Positions 6,985 to 15,715 of a DNA stretch of 35,370 nucleotides are shown here, in pieces; within the stretch, counting starts at the first letter, position 1; every line of letters begins with the position of its first letter. The position numbers were made by a program, and so were the translations under genes. A model generated the notes under the pieces. The model had not been told where the DNA came from. It saw only the letters and a list, made by a program, of their open reading frames with translations, and searched no databases. The stretch spans positions 1 through 35,370 of the forward strand of contig DAOTXN010000063.1 of the NCBI GenBank assembly GCA_034435435.1, in the 5' to 3' direction. The stretch is from DAOTXN01 sp034435435 (GTDB lineage Bacteria; Chloroflexota; Anaerolineae; S140-20).

Positions 6985-8547
6985 ATGACCACCGACCTCC
7001 TCCTCTCCATCGACGTCGGCACCCAGAGCATCCGCGCCCTGCTGTTCGACCTGCGCGGCCAGCTCGTCGCCAGGAGCCGCGCGCCCATCCAGCCGTACTT
7101 TTCCGAGCGCCCCGGTTGGGCCGAGCAACACCCGGCCTACTTTTGGGAGTCGCTATGCCGGGCCTGCCAACAACTGTGGGCGCAGAGCGGCGCGCTCAAA
7201 GAGGCGGTCAAAGGCGTGGCGCTGACCGCGCAGCGGGCCACCGTGATCAACGTGGATCAAGACGGCCAACCGCTGCGCCCGGCCATCATCTGGCTGGACC
7301 AGCGCCGCACCGAGGGCCTGCCCCCGGTCGGCGGGTTGTGGGGATTGGCCTTCAAGCTGGCCCGCGCCGGCGAGACGGTGGCCTATTTGCAGGCCGAGGC
7401 CGAGGCCAACTGGATCCGCACCCACCAGCCCGACGTGTGGGACCGGACCCACAAATACCTGTATCTGTCGGGCTATCTGACCTACCGGCTCACCGGGCGC
7501 TTTGTGGACTCGGTGGGTTGCCAGGTGGGTTACATGCCCTTCGACTACAAGCGCCTGCGCTGGGCCGGCCGGCGCGACTGGAAGTGGCAGGCCGTGCCGA
7601 TGGACCAGACCCTGTTGGCCGAGTTGGCGCCCCCGGCGGGCCTGTTGGGCGAGATCACCGTCGCCGCTGCCGCCGACACCGGCATCCCGGCCGGGCTGCC
7701 GCTGGTGGCCGCCGCCGCCGACAAGGCCTGCGAGGTCATCGGCGCGGGCTGCCTGGAACCCCACATCGGCTGTCTGAGCTACGGCACGACGGCCACCATC
7801 AACACCACCCACACTAAATACGTCGAGGTCATCCCGCTCATCCCGCCCTACCCGGCCGCCGCGCCCGGCGCGTACAGCCTGGAAGTGTCTATCTATCGCG
7901 GCTACTGGATGGTGAGCTGGTTCAAGCAAGAGTTCGGCCTGCGTGAGCAGCTCATCGCCGAGCAGCGCGGCCTCCAGCCAGAAGAATTATTCGACGAATT
8001 GGTCAACCAAGTCCCCCCCGGCGCGATGGGGCTGACCCTGCAACCTTACTGGTCGCCGGGCCTCAAAGTGCCCGGCCCGGAGGCCAAAGGGGCCGTCATC
8101 GGCTTTGGCGACGTGCACACCCGCGCCCACGTCTACCGGGCGATTCTCGAAGGGCTGGCCTACGCGCTGCGCGAGGGAGCCGAGCGCACCGCCCGGCGCA
8201 GCCGCGTCCCGATCACTGAATTGCGCGTGGCCGGGGGCGGCAGCCAGAGCGACGCGGCCATGCAGCTCACCGCCGATATTTTCGGTCTGCCCGCGGCCCG
8301 CCCGCACGTGTACGAGGCCTCGGGGTTGGGCGCGGCGATTGACGCGGCGGTCGGGCTGGGTCTGCACCCCGACTTTGGTAGCGCCGTGCGCGAGATGACC
8401 CATCCCGGCCACACGTTTGAACCCAACCCGGAGACGCAGGAGATTTACGAGGGTTTGTATCAGCGGGTCTACAAACAGATGTACAAGCAGCTCAAGCCGC
8501 TGTACGAAGAAATCCGCGCCATCACCGGGTATCCGTCGCCGCGTTGA
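6985..8547 (+). CDS. FGGY-family carbohydrate kinase (YgcE-like)
   Basis: A 520-residue sugar or polyol kinase of the FGGY type. The N-terminal half has the ATP-fold start LLLSIDVGTQSIRALLFD and the substrate-lobe AIIWLDQRRTEG. The C-terminal half has GCLSYGTTATINTT, AILEGLAYALREGAE and the adenosine-binding ELRVAGGGSQSD with ASGLGAAIDAAVG. It lacks the exact glycerol-kinase signature, so glycerol is not assured. It most resembles YgcE-type kinases, which in enterobacteria lie near the AGPS-like YgcU, as happens here. Together with GlpD it may phosphorylate a glycerol-like compound that the operon then oxidises. It begins one base after the methyltransferase stop and has no strong ribosome-binding site of its own, implying translational coupling. 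Confidence 0.82.
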   Translation: MTTDLLLSIDVGTQSIRALLFDLRGQLVARSRAPIQPYFSERPGWAEQHPAYFWESLCRACQQLWAQSGALKEAVKGVALTAQRATVINVDQDGQPLRPAIIWLDQRRTEGLPPVGGLWGLAFKLARAGETVAYLQAEAEANWIRTHQPDVWDRTHKYLYLSGYLTYRLTGRFVDSVGCQVGYMPFDYKRLRWAGRRDWKWQAVPMDQTLLAELAPPAGLLGEITVAAAADTGIPAGLPLVAAAADKACEVIGAGCLEPHIGCLSYGTTATINTTHTKYVEVIPLIPPYPAAAPGAYSLEVSIYRGYWMVSWFKQEFGLREQLIAEQRGLQPEELFDELVNQVPPGAMGLTLQPYWSPGLKVPGPEAKGAVIGFGDVHTRAHVYRAILEGLAYALREGAERTARRSRVPITELRVAGGGSQSDAAMQLTADIFGLPAARPHVYEASGLGAAIDAAVGLGLHPDFGSAVREMTHPGHTFEPNPETQEIYEGLYQRVYKQMYKQLKPLYEEIRAITGYPSPR

Positions 8548-8567
8548 TAGGGATTGTTCTCATGGAC

Positions 8568-8595
8568 TTGAAATTCTCCCCTGTCCGTGTACAAT
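8568..8595 (+). promoter_or_regulatory. Sigma-70 promoter of the decarboxylase operon
   Basis: TTGAAA (8568-8573) and TACAAT (8590-8595) are 16 bases apart, giving a predicted start near 8602 and a leader of about 40 bases before the ATG at 8642. GAGAGGA at 8629-8635 is the ribosome-binding site. Confidence 0.65.
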
Positions 8596-8641
8596 TGGCC
8601 CTTTCGCAATGCAAAGCAATTCAGATTCGAGAGGAACGTTT

Positions 8642-10195
8642 ATGGCCCCACCAGACCCCCGTATCGCCGAGCTGCGCGAGATGCGCGAAAAGGCCCGTCA
8701 GGGCGGCGGGCCGGAGCGCGTCGCTCAACAGCACTCCAAGGGCAAGCTGACCGCCCGCGAGCGGCTGCGCCTGCTGCTCGACCCCGGCACGTTCAACGAG
8801 CTGGAGCCGTTCATCACCCGGCGTGACGACGAAATGGATTTACCCGGCGAAAAGATCATGGGCGACGGCGTCGTGACCGGCTATGGTCAGGTTGACGGGC
8901 GCACCGTGTACGTGTACGCCCAAGATTTCACCGTGTATGGCGGCGCGTTGAGCGAGATGCACAGTCACAAAATCTGCCGCGTGATGGACCTGGCCGTGCG
9001 CAACGGCGCACCCATCCTCGGGCTGATCGATTCCGGCGGCGCGCGCATCCAGGAGGGAGTGCGCAGCCTGGGCGGGTACGCCGAAATTTTCCGGCGCAAC
9101 GCCCAATACTCCGGCGTCGTCCCGCAGATCAGCGTGATGCTCGGTCCGTGCGCGGGCGGCGCGGCCTACTCGCCGGCCCTCACCGACTTGATCATCATGG
9201 TCGAGCAAGCCTCCTTCATGTTCATCACCGGCCCGCAGGTCATCCAGGCCGTCACTGGCGAAAAAGTGGACGTCGAAGATCTGGGTGGGGCCGCCGTGCA
9301 CATGAGCGTCAGCGGCACGGCGCACTTGGCCGCGCCGTCGGAACAGAAAGCTTTGGAGCTGTGCCGGCGCGCGTTGGGCTACCTGCCCTCCAACAACGTC
9401 GAAAACCCGCCCTTTGCACCGCCGGCCGACGACCCGCTGCGCATGGACGAGGAACTCAACGCCATCGTCCCGCTCGACCCCGGCGCGCCGTATCCCATGC
9501 ACGAGGTCATCGAAAAAATCGCAGACCGGGGCACTTTTTTGGAAATCCAAGCGCTGTGGGCGCGCAACGCCATTGTGGGCCTGGCGCGGCTGGGGGGACA
9601 CAGTGTGGGCATCGTGGCCCAGGAACCCAGCGTGATGGCCGGCGTGATCGACATTGACGCCTCGGATAAAATCTCGCGCTTTGTGCGTCTGTGCGACTGT
9701 TTCAACGTGCCGCTGGTCACATTCGTGGACTCGCCCGGTTTTCTGCCCGGCGTGGATCAAGAGCACCGCGGCATCATCCGCCACGGGGCCAAAGTGTTGT
9801 ACGCCTATTCAGAGGCCACGGTGCCCAAGATCACCGTCATCACCCGCAAGGCCTACGGCGGCGCTTACGTGGTGATGGGTAGCAAATACCTGGGCACCGA
9901 CATCACCTACGCCTGGCCCAGCGCCGAGATCGCCGTGATGGGGGCCGAGGGCGCGGTCAACATCCTGTTTCGCAAAGAGATCGCGACAGCCGCCGACCCC
10001 GCCGCCGAGCGGGCCCGCCTGGCCGAGGACTATCGCCGGCGTTTCAACAACCCCTACTTTGCGGCCGGCGCCGGATACGTGGACGACATCATCGAGCCGC
10101 GTGAGACGCGGGCACGCATCATCACCTCACTGGCGGCGCTGCGGGACAAGTTCTCCCCCGCGCCGCGCCGCAAACACGGGAATATCCCGGTGTGA
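8642..10195 (+). CDS. mmdA: Acyl-CoA carboxyltransferase / methylmalonyl-CoA decarboxylase alpha subunit
   Basis: A 517-residue carboxyltransferase of the PccB/MmdA family. It has the N-terminal KGKLTARERLRLLLDPGTF and both crotonase-like halves. The first half carries FTVYGGALSEMHSHKICRVMD, LIDSGGARIQEGV and GPCAGGAAYSPAL. The second carries FVDSPGFLPGVDQEHRGIIRHGA, TRKAYGGAYVVMGSK and AVMGAEGAVNILF. The family transfers carboxyl between biotin and an acyl-CoA such as propionyl- or methylmalonyl-CoA. Followed directly by OadG-like, biotin-carrier and OadB-like genes and with no biotin carboxylase nearby, it is best read as the alpha subunit of a sodium-pumping methylmalonyl-CoA decarboxylase. 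Glutaconyl-CoA is a less likely substrate. The ATG follows GAGAGGA with good spacing. Confidence 0.88.
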   Translation: MAPPDPRIAELREMREKARQGGGPERVAQQHSKGKLTARERLRLLLDPGTFNELEPFITRRDDEMDLPGEKIMGDGVVTGYGQVDGRTVYVYAQDFTVYGGALSEMHSHKICRVMDLAVRNGAPILGLIDSGGARIQEGVRSLGGYAEIFRRNAQYSGVVPQISVMLGPCAGGAAYSPALTDLIIMVEQASFMFITGPQVIQAVTGEKVDVEDLGGAAVHMSVSGTAHLAAPSEQKALELCRRALGYLPSNNVENPPFAPPADDPLRMDEELNAIVPLDPGAPYPMHEVIEKIADRGTFLEIQALWARNAIVGLARLGGHSVGIVAQEPSVMAGVIDIDASDKISRFVRLCDCFNVPLVTFVDSPGFLPGVDQEHRGIIRHGAKVLYAYSEATVPKITVITRKAYGGAYVVMGSKYLGTDITYAWPSAEIAVMGAEGAVNILFRKEIATAADPAAERARLAEDYRRRFNNPYFAAGAGYVDDIIEPRETRARIITSLAALRDKFSPAPRRKHGNIPV

Positions 10196-10200
10196 GCAAG

Positions 10201-10227
10201 GAAATTGGTAGATTGGGAATTGGGAGG
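10201..10227 (+). repeat. Degenerate heptamer run GGAATTG
   Basis: Units GAAATTG, GTAGATTG (one extra base), GGAATTG and GGAGG lie in the short gap after the mmdA stop. The last partial unit doubles as the ribosome-binding site of the next gene. It is shorter and less regular than the other arrays. Confidence 0.45.
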
Positions 10228-10232
10228 CAAAG

Positions 10233-10544
10233 TTGGAAACGGCTTTGGAGATCACAGTCATCGGCATGGGGCTGGTGTTTGGCGCGATCTTGCTGTTGTG
10301 GGGGGTGATGGCGGCGCTGGTGCGTGTCACCGCCGAGCGCGCCCCGGCCACGACCGAGCCGGACGAAAAAGCCATGGCCCGTGAACAGAGACGCCGGGCC
10401 GCCGTGGCCGCCGTGGCCGTGGCGCTGGCCCAGGAGGAGGCGTTGGAGCCGCGCCACTTTCCGCTGCCGCCGACGGCGCTGGTCAGCGCGTGGCAGGCCG
10501 TGCGCCGCGCCGACCAACTAGGACAACGAGGTTCACCGCGATGA
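10233..10544 (+). CDS. oadG: OadG-like small membrane subunit of the decarboxylase
   Basis: A 103-residue protein with one N-terminal transmembrane helix (ITVIGMGLVFGAILLLWGVM), followed by a charged, alanine-rich cytoplasmic tail. The TALEITVIGMGLVF opening is typical of the gamma/delta subunits (OadG, MmdD) that hold sodium-pumping decarboxylases together at the membrane. The start is TTG at 10233, set by GGGAGG at 10222-10227. Its stop overlaps the ATG of the biotin-carrier gene (ATGA), so the two are translationally coupled. The tail beyond residue 40 is not conserved in the family and its role is unknown. Confidence 0.8.
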   Translation: METALEITVIGMGLVFGAILLLWGVMAALVRVTAERAPATTEPDEKAMAREQRRRAAVAAVAVALAQEEALEPRHFPLPPTALVSAWQAVRRADQLGQRGSPR

Positions 10545-10975
10545 GATACCGGGTCAAGGTACAAGAACAATGGTTCGAAGTCGAAATCGAAAATCTGCGT
10601 CAGCGCCCGATCCTGGCCACGGTCGAGGGCGAGACGTTTGAGGTATGGCCTGCCAGCGAGCTACCCAGTCAACTGACCGCAGCCACCCCGACCGTGCGGA
10701 CGCCGGAGATGGTCGAGCCATCCGCACCCGCCAGCCCCACAACTGAGCCGGGCGCCGACGATAAAGCTGTGCGTGCGCCCATTCCGGGTGTGGTCGTGTC
10801 GGTAGCGGTGCAGCCCGGCGACCAGGTGCAGCCCGGCCAGGAATTGTGCGTCATCGAGGCCATGAAAATGAACAACCCCATCCGCGCCGCCCGCGCTGGA
10901 ACCATCGCTACGGTGTACGTGTCGCCGGGGCAGCACGTGCGTCACCATGGGCGGTTGATAGAGTACGCAGAGTGA
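10541..10975 (+). CDS. Biotin carboxyl carrier subunit of the decarboxylase
   Basis: A 144-residue protein with a short N-terminal beta region (MRYRVKVQEQWFEVEIE), a proline/alanine/threonine-rich linker, and a C-terminal biotinyl-lipoyl domain. The biotinylation site is the lysine of VIEAMKMNNPI. The domain has the expected two halves (APIPGVVVSVAVQPGD and ARAGTIATVYVSPGQHV). It shuttles carboxyl-biotin from the carboxyltransferase to the OadB-like membrane subunit. The ATG at 10541 overlaps the OadG stop. Further upstream in-frame starts would only add residues out of keeping with the family. Confidence 0.88.
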   Translation: MRYRVKVQEQWFEVEIENLRQRPILATVEGETFEVWPASELPSQLTAATPTVRTPEMVEPSAPASPTTEPGADDKAVRAPIPGVVVSVAVQPGDQVQPGQELCVIEAMKMNNPIRAARAGTIATVYVSPGQHVRHHGRLIEYAE

Positions 10976-11032
10976 CGTGTTGCGTATGGCGTGTTCCGTC
11001 TACGCTACACACATAGATCACAGGGCGCAGCT

Positions 11033-12160
11033 ATGGATTTTACACAGCTTTTCGAAGAGCTATCCAAAGGGCTGACCCATTTTACGTCCGGCCACGCGCT
11101 CATGATCGGCGTTGGCGCGGCGCTGGTCGCACTGGCGGTGATCAAAGAGTACGAGCCGGTGTTGCTGTTGCCTATCGGCTTTGGCTGTATCCTGGCCAAT
11201 ATCCCGCTGACAGGCATGACCGACGAGCACGGGTTGTTCGGCATTTTGTACCACGCCGGCATTCTAACCGAGCTTTTCCCATTGCTCATCTTTGTCGGCG
11301 TGGGCGCGATGATTGATTTTAGCCCGCTGTTGTCGCAGCCCAAGTTGGTGTTGCTGGGCGCGGCGGGGCAGTTTGGCATCTTTGGCACGCTGATTCTGGC
11401 GACGCTGCTGGGCTTTCCACTCAACGAAGCGGCCTCGATTGGCGTCATCGGCGCGATTGACGGGCCGACCTCGATTTTTGTCGCTACCCAACTGGCTCCG
11501 CGCCTGCTGGCGCCCATCGCTGTGGCCGCCTATTCGTACATGAGCCTGATTCCCATCATCCAGCCGCCGATCATGCGCCTGCTGACCACGCGCGAGGAGC
11601 GCCGCATCCGCATGGAATACGCCCCCCGGCCCGTCTCGCGGCGGGCGCGGGTGGCCTTTCCCCTCGTCGTGACATTGCTCGTCGGTTTGCTTGTGCCCGA
11701 AGCAACGCCGCTCATCAGCATGCTCATGCTGGGTAACTTGTTACGCGAGAGCCAGGTCGTCGAGCGGTTGCGCAAAGCCGCCGAGAACGAAATCATCAAC
11801 GTCGCCACGCTGTTTTTAGGGCTGACCATCGGCGCGACGATGACGGCGCAGAGCTTTCTCAATTGGGATACGTTGGGAATTATGGCCCTGGGTCTGCTGG
11901 CCTTTGTGTTGGACACGGCCGCCGGGCTGCTGTTCGGCAAGCTGATGGCGGCCTTGAGCGGCGGCAAGATCAACCCGCTCATCGGCGCGGCGGGCATCAG
12001 CGCCTTTCCGATGGCCGGGCGGCTGGCGGCGAAAATGGCCCAGGACGAGGATTTTGAGAACTTTATCCTGATGCACGCCATGGGCGCCAACACCGCCGGT
12101 CAACTGGGCAGCGTGATGGCGGGCGGCGTGTTGCTGGCGCTGGTGTCGGGGTTGGTTTAA
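11033..12160 (+). CDS. oadB: Sodium-translocating decarboxylase beta subunit (OadB/GcdB)
   Basis: A 375-residue polytopic membrane protein of the OadB family, which decarboxylates carboxybiotin and couples this to sodium export. Diagnostic segments are LLLPIGFGCILANIPL, GVGAMIDFSPLL, the conserved AIDGPTSIFVATQLAP with the intramembrane aspartate, SLIPIIQPPIMRLLTT, LMLGNLLRES, GLTIGATM and the C-terminal HAMGANTAGQLGSVMAGG. The length fits the family. The start ATG at 11033 agrees with the family's N-terminus, although the ribosome-binding site is weak and 57 bases separate it from the biotin carrier. Its stop TAA shares bases with the stop of the convergent metallopeptidase gene. Confidence 0.9.
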   Translation: MDFTQLFEELSKGLTHFTSGHALMIGVGAALVALAVIKEYEPVLLLPIGFGCILANIPLTGMTDEHGLFGILYHAGILTELFPLLIFVGVGAMIDFSPLLSQPKLVLLGAAGQFGIFGTLILATLLGFPLNEAASIGVIGAIDGPTSIFVATQLAPRLLAPIAVAAYSYMSLIPIIQPPIMRLLTTREERRIRMEYAPRPVSRRARVAFPLVVTLLVGLLVPEATPLISMLMLGNLLRESQVVERLRKAAENEIINVATLFLGLTIGATMTAQSFLNWDTLGIMALGLLAFVLDTAAGLLFGKLMAALSGGKINPLIGAAGISAFPMAGRLAAKMAQDEDFENFILMHAMGANTAGQLGSVMAGGVLLALVSGLV

Positions 12161-12555
12161 TACGCCCCCAATTCGTGCAGGCGCTCGTCGTCGATGCCAA
12201 AGTGGTGGGCCAGCTCGTGCAGCACGACCTTGCGCACGCGGTCGGGGATTTCTGCCGGTGTGCGGCAGACGGCCAGGATAGGCAGGCGAAAGAGTGTGAT
12301 CTTGTCGGGCAGCACCAGCCCATAGTGCATGCCGCGCTGGGTCTGCGGCACCCCTTCGTACAGGCCGAGCAGCGTCTCGCCGGGGCGTAGGCCCATGCGC
12401 CGGCGCTGCGCTGCCGACGGCGCTTCGGCCACTGTCACTTCCACATTGTCCAGCATGGTCTGCACCCAGGCCGGCAGCTCTTCCAATGCCCGCACAACCA
12501 ATTGCTCAAAATCCGTCCGGTCCACGCTCGTCATCCGTCCTTCGTCCTTCGTCAT
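12157..12555 (-). CDS. Zincin-like metallopeptidase family protein
   Basis: A 132-residue protein with the zinc-protease motif HELAHHFGIDDERLHELG (HExxH with a downstream acidic residue), characteristic of the small bacterial metallopeptidase family PF06262 (formerly DUF1025). The upstream GLRPGETLLGLYEGV and DKITLFRLPI also fit this family. Substrate and physiological role are not established. The first start (12555) lies in a heptamer repeat and forms an ATGA overlap with the stop of the large upstream membrane-protein gene. An internal ATG at 12534 (MTSVDRTDF) would remove the repeat-encoded residues MTKDEGR and may be the ancestral start. The gene is the last of a minus-strand run. Confidence 0.85.
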   Translation of the reverse strand: MTKDEGRMTSVDRTDFEQLVVRALEELPAWVQTMLDNVEVTVAEAPSAAQRRRMGLRPGETLLGLYEGVPQTQRGMHYGLVLPDKITLFRLPILAVCRTPAEIPDRVRKVVLHELAHHFGIDDERLHELGAY

Positions 12556-12569
12556 TCGTCAATTGTCAC
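12528..12569. repeat. Heptamer array at the GT-C/metallopeptidase junction
   Basis: Five units of TCGTCMT/TCGTCAA type (12528-12562) plus a related TTGTCAC. On the minus strand the unit GAATGAC holds both the stop of the GT-C gene and the start of the metallopeptidase gene. Confidence 0.85.
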
Positions 12570-15500
12570 AACCGTGACAAAAACCGCGTCGGTCCCGTCG
12601 GGCAGCGCCAGACGTGCGCCCGTGTCCGGGTCGTATAGTCCGGCGACCAGGGTGTATTCGCCCGGCGGTGCGGCGGCGGGAATGTCGAGCACACGCACGT
12701 CGAGCACGACTTCGCCCGCCGCCCAGCCGGTGGTGGGGCGGGTCCAATTCACTGGCTCGCCGTCCGATTGGGTGAGCAGGCTGCCGTCGGGCCGCAGCAA
12801 GTGCATAAAGACCCGATAACTGGTTTCCATTTCTGCGCGAGCTTGCCAGGCCAGCGTGGCGGTGAGGATGGTAGGCGGCTGTAAAGTCGTGCCGGGTGCG
12901 ACGTTTGCGCCCAGCAAAATCACCTGGTCGCCCAACTCGGCGGCGGTGACGATGTCCAGCGGCGGCGCTGTCCACATGCGCTCCGGCGCGTTCACGCGCA
13001 ACTGCCCCAGCTCGACCGCGTCCGCGCCAACGCGCAATTGCCACGTATAGTCGCCGCTCTCCAACGCGCCGGGGATGCGCAGCACGTGCTGGCCGCGCCA
13101 CAAGTCGCCGGGCTGCCATTCGGTCGTGGGCCAGTCCTCGCGCACTGGGGGCAGGTCCCAGGCGGCGGCCTCGCTTCCGGTCCCGTCCACCAGAGCCAGA
13201 TGTGTGGTTAGACCGCCGACGGCTGACGGCTGGCGGCTGGCCATCTGCCAGAACAACGTGATAAGCATGGGGTCGCCGGGGGCGGCTTGCTCGCGGTCGA
13301 GACTGGCGCCGACGAGCGTGAGCGACCCTATCTCCGCGTCGAGCCGGGTCTGCATCGGCACGTCGGCGGGGTCGGGAGAATGGGTCGGGCGCTCGACGCG
13401 CACGGTCCCCAATTCCAGCGCCGGGCCGATGGCGACGCCGTCGGGCGCGTAGGCAGTGAGCGGCGTTTGCGGGTCGGCTTTGTCGAACGCGGTCAGCGCC
13501 AAGCGATACTCGCCCGGTGGCGCGCCGGGCAGCAGGTCGGCCAGGTAAGCCGTCAACCCATAGCCGTCGGCGGGCCAGGTAGAAACTGGCGGCGGCGTGC
13601 GGTGCCAGCGCGGCGCGCGCATGCCTACCTGTGTCCACGGGCGACCGTCGGCGTCGAGCAGTGTTAGCGAGGCGGCGTAGTCGTGCCCTGCCGGGTTGAG
13701 GGCGCGCCAGTAGAGGACGACCTCGAGCGCGCCGCCGCTGGCGACCTTGTCGGGCAGCCGGTCGTGGCCCAGTAACATCCAGCGCTGGTCAAAGTTGATG
13801 GCGTAGGGATGGTCCACGCCGCGCAGTTGTCCGTGCTCCAGGCGCGTCTGGCGCAGCGGGGTGTGACCGGATGCAATGAGCCAGTAGGCGGCGAGGACAA
13901 AAGCCAGAGTAAACAGGGCGATGGGAAGATTGGGTCGTGGTGAGAGCGCGGATTGTGCTCCGCGCAGGGCGCGCAAGCGCAAGACTATTAGGAACACAGC
14001 CGCCGCGCCGAGAGCCGATAGAAGGGCAGCGAACGAGCGCAGCGGCGTCGAGCCGAACGCCACACGGATCGTGTGTCGTCCGGCGGGCACGTCGAACGCG
14101 ATCAGGCCGTGTGGATCGCTGGGGGTCACTTTTACCGGCCGGCCGTCCACACTGGCCCGCCAGCCGGGGTAATAGAAGGCCAGGTAGGTGGCCTGGAACG
14201 GCTGCGGGCTGAGCAACTCGATTTCGGCGCTGGTGGGACCATAGTCGGCGTGCAGGATTTCCGCGCCAGGGGGCAGCGCAGCAGGATCAAGGCGACGCAC
14301 TGATCCGCCGCTGGCGTAATCGGCCAAAAGCTGCGGGTGGTCGGGCATTTGCTTCACCCACACCGGCAAATACTCGCCTCCGGCGGTAGCGCCCAGGGTG
14401 CCGGTGGCATACTCCCAGCGGATCATTCCGGCCACGCTGGTGTCGCCCGGCGGCGCGCAGTGGTCGGGGAAAAACCAGCCCTGATGGGCTAGAAAAAGCG
14501 TGACAATGAGACCCGCGCTGAGCAGGTCGGCGCGCAACGGTTTGTCGGTCAGCGCAGAGACGGCAGCTCCGGCAAGCACAGCAGCGCACAAAGCCGCCGG
14601 TCCCAAAAAGCGCCAGGGGAATTGGGCATACGTCAGCAACGGTGCGTGGTCCCACAGTAAGCGCGTAACAGGCAGGGTCATCAGCCCGAAACCGGCCATG
14701 CCCACGAGCAACAGGACGACGAGCCATCGCTGGGTGCGCGCGTAACGCCGCCAGCCCAGCAGTGACAGCAAGGCAATCAGCGCCGGGACCAGCCCCAACG
14801 CGCGCGGCGGCCAGTCGTTGACCAGCGCCGGATCGGTGACGCGGGGCAGGGCCAGCAGATCGTTCCAGGACAAAAAGTTGTTTCGATAGTCAAACACCCA
14901 CACGCCCAGCAGCCGCTCGGTCTGCACCCACTCGCGCTCGGCCAGACCGGGCAGCCAGAAAAACGCCGTCAAGCCCAGCCCCAAAACGAGAGGAAGCGCC
15001 CCGCGCGCCAGGTCCTTGAGTGCAAAGCGCGCGTTATCGGTCGACGGGAGCAAGAGCACGCCGAAAAATAGCGGGCCGAATAAAAAGGCGAATAGATTGT
15101 GCGTCAGGATCAGTGCGGCGAAACCGAGCGACGCGACCAGTAGTGCGCCGACGCCGCCGCGACGCAGGCGCCAGCGACTCAGCCCCCACAGCACCAGCGG
15201 CGGCAACCACCAGGCAAAGGCCTCCGACAGGCTGCCGCGATTAAATACGTCGTAGGCCTGAAAGGGCGCGTACACGTAGGCCACGGCAGCCACGAGTCCG
15301 GCCCGCCGGCCCAAGTGCTCGGCGGCAAAAAGATACACCGTCAATCCTGAAAGTAGTAGCCCCAGCGCGAAGGTGAAATTGACAGCGCGGACCCAGGGCA
15401 GGCCCATGAAATGCCAGGCGGCGGCGACGTAGGCCGAGAGCGGCGAGACAAAATTGAACAGCGGAAAACCGTAGCCGTGGGCCATGTCGGCGGCCCAGCG

Positions 15501-15701
15501 CGGATAGAGCACGCCCTGGCGCAGCATGTGCTCCACCTCGACGCCGCGCCACAGGTGGAAGGTGTTGTCGTAGCCACAGGTGAATTGCGAGCCGAGGAGC
15601 GGGATGAGCGCGGGAAAGATGAGCAGAATAGGCGTGAAACGCAAAATGTGAAACGTGAAACGTGAAACGTGATTTGTTTTTCGTCCTTCGTCACTCGTCA
15701 T
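12552..15701 (-). CDS. GT-C-like polytopic membrane protein with C-terminal beta modules (paralog 2)
   Basis: A 1049-residue protein. The N-terminal half is a multi-pass membrane domain of the kind often labelled '6-pyruvoyl-tetrahydropterin synthase-related membrane protein'. It opens with GYDNTFHLWRGVEV, an acidic first-loop motif like those of GT-C glycosyltransferases, and continues with YPRWAADMAHGYGFPLFNF and AAVAYVYAPFQAYDVFNRG. The C-terminal half is extracytoplasmic, with several beta-sandwich modules starting at segments such as LLGHDRLPD, LVGASLDRE and LLGANVAPG. Likely job: transfer of a lipid-linked sugar or cell-surface assembly (inference). Its first ~23 residues (MTSDEGRKTN, HVSRFTFH) are encoded by two heptamer arrays, and its start overlaps the stop of its tandem paralog by ATGA. 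It may be translated only by coupling. Confidence 0.75.
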   Translation of the reverse strand: MTSDEGRKTNHVSRFTFHILRFTPILLIFPALIPLLGSQFTCGYDNTFHLWRGVEVEHMLRQGVLYPRWAADMAHGYGFPLFNFVSPLSAYVAAAWHFMGLPWVRAVNFTFALGLLLSGLTVYLFAAEHLGRRAGLVAAVAYVYAPFQAYDVFNRGSLSEAFAWWLPPLVLWGLSRWRLRRGGVGALLVASLGFAALILTHNLFAFLFGPLFFGVLLLPSTDNARFALKDLARGALPLVLGLGLTAFFWLPGLAEREWVQTERLLGVWVFDYRNNFLSWNDLLALPRVTDPALVNDWPPRALGLVPALIALLSLLGWRRYARTQRWLVVLLLVGMAGFGLMTLPVTRLLWDHAPLLTYAQFPWRFLGPAALCAAVLAGAAVSALTDKPLRADLLSAGLIVTLFLAHQGWFFPDHCAPPGDTSVAGMIRWEYATGTLGATAGGEYLPVWVKQMPDHPQLLADYASGGSVRRLDPAALPPGAEILHADYGPTSAEIELLSPQPFQATYLAFYYPGWRASVDGRPVKVTPSDPHGLIAFDVPAGRHTIRVAFGSTPLRSFAALLSALGAAAVFLIVLRLRALRGAQSALSPRPNLPIALFTLAFVLAAYWLIASGHTPLRQTRLEHGQLRGVDHPYAINFDQRWMLLGHDRLPDKVASGGALEVVLYWRALNPAGHDYAASLTLLDADGRPWTQVGMRAPRWHRTPPPVSTWPADGYGLTAYLADLLPGAPPGEYRLALTAFDKADPQTPLTAYAPDGVAIGPALELGTVRVERPTHSPDPADVPMQTRLDAEIGSLTLVGASLDREQAAPGDPMLITLFWQMASRQPSAVGGLTTHLALVDGTGSEAAAWDLPPVREDWPTTEWQPGDLWRGQHVLRIPGALESGDYTWQLRVGADAVELGQLRVNAPERMWTAPPLDIVTAAELGDQVILLGANVAPGTTLQPPTILTATLAWQARAEMETSYRVFMHLLRPDGSLLTQSDGEPVNWTRPTTGWAAGEVVLDVRVLDIPAAAPPGEYTLVAGLYDPDTGARLALPDGTDAVFVTVVTIDE
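13214..13241. repeat. Heptamer array GGCTGAC in paralog 2
   Basis: Units CGCCGAC, GGCTGAC, GGCTGGC, GGCTGGC inside the coding region, giving the peptide ASRQPSAVGG. A matching array sits at the same place in the tandem paralog (16388-16408), so this insertion predates the duplication. Confidence 0.65.
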
Positions 15702-15715
15702 TCGTCAACCGTCAC
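15633..15715. repeat. Double heptamer array at the junction of the GT-C paralogs
   Basis: Six CGTGAAA-type units (15633-15674) adjoin four TCGTCNN units (15681-15708) and a degenerate CCGTCAC. The block contains the stop of the upstream paralog, the start of the downstream one and the first ~23 codons of the latter. Confidence 0.88.

Noticed and set aside
12157..12160. Overlapping stop codons of convergent genes (also at 30281-30284) as a signal
   Set aside because: TTAA/TTAG-type shared stops are common in compact genomes and need no special explanation.
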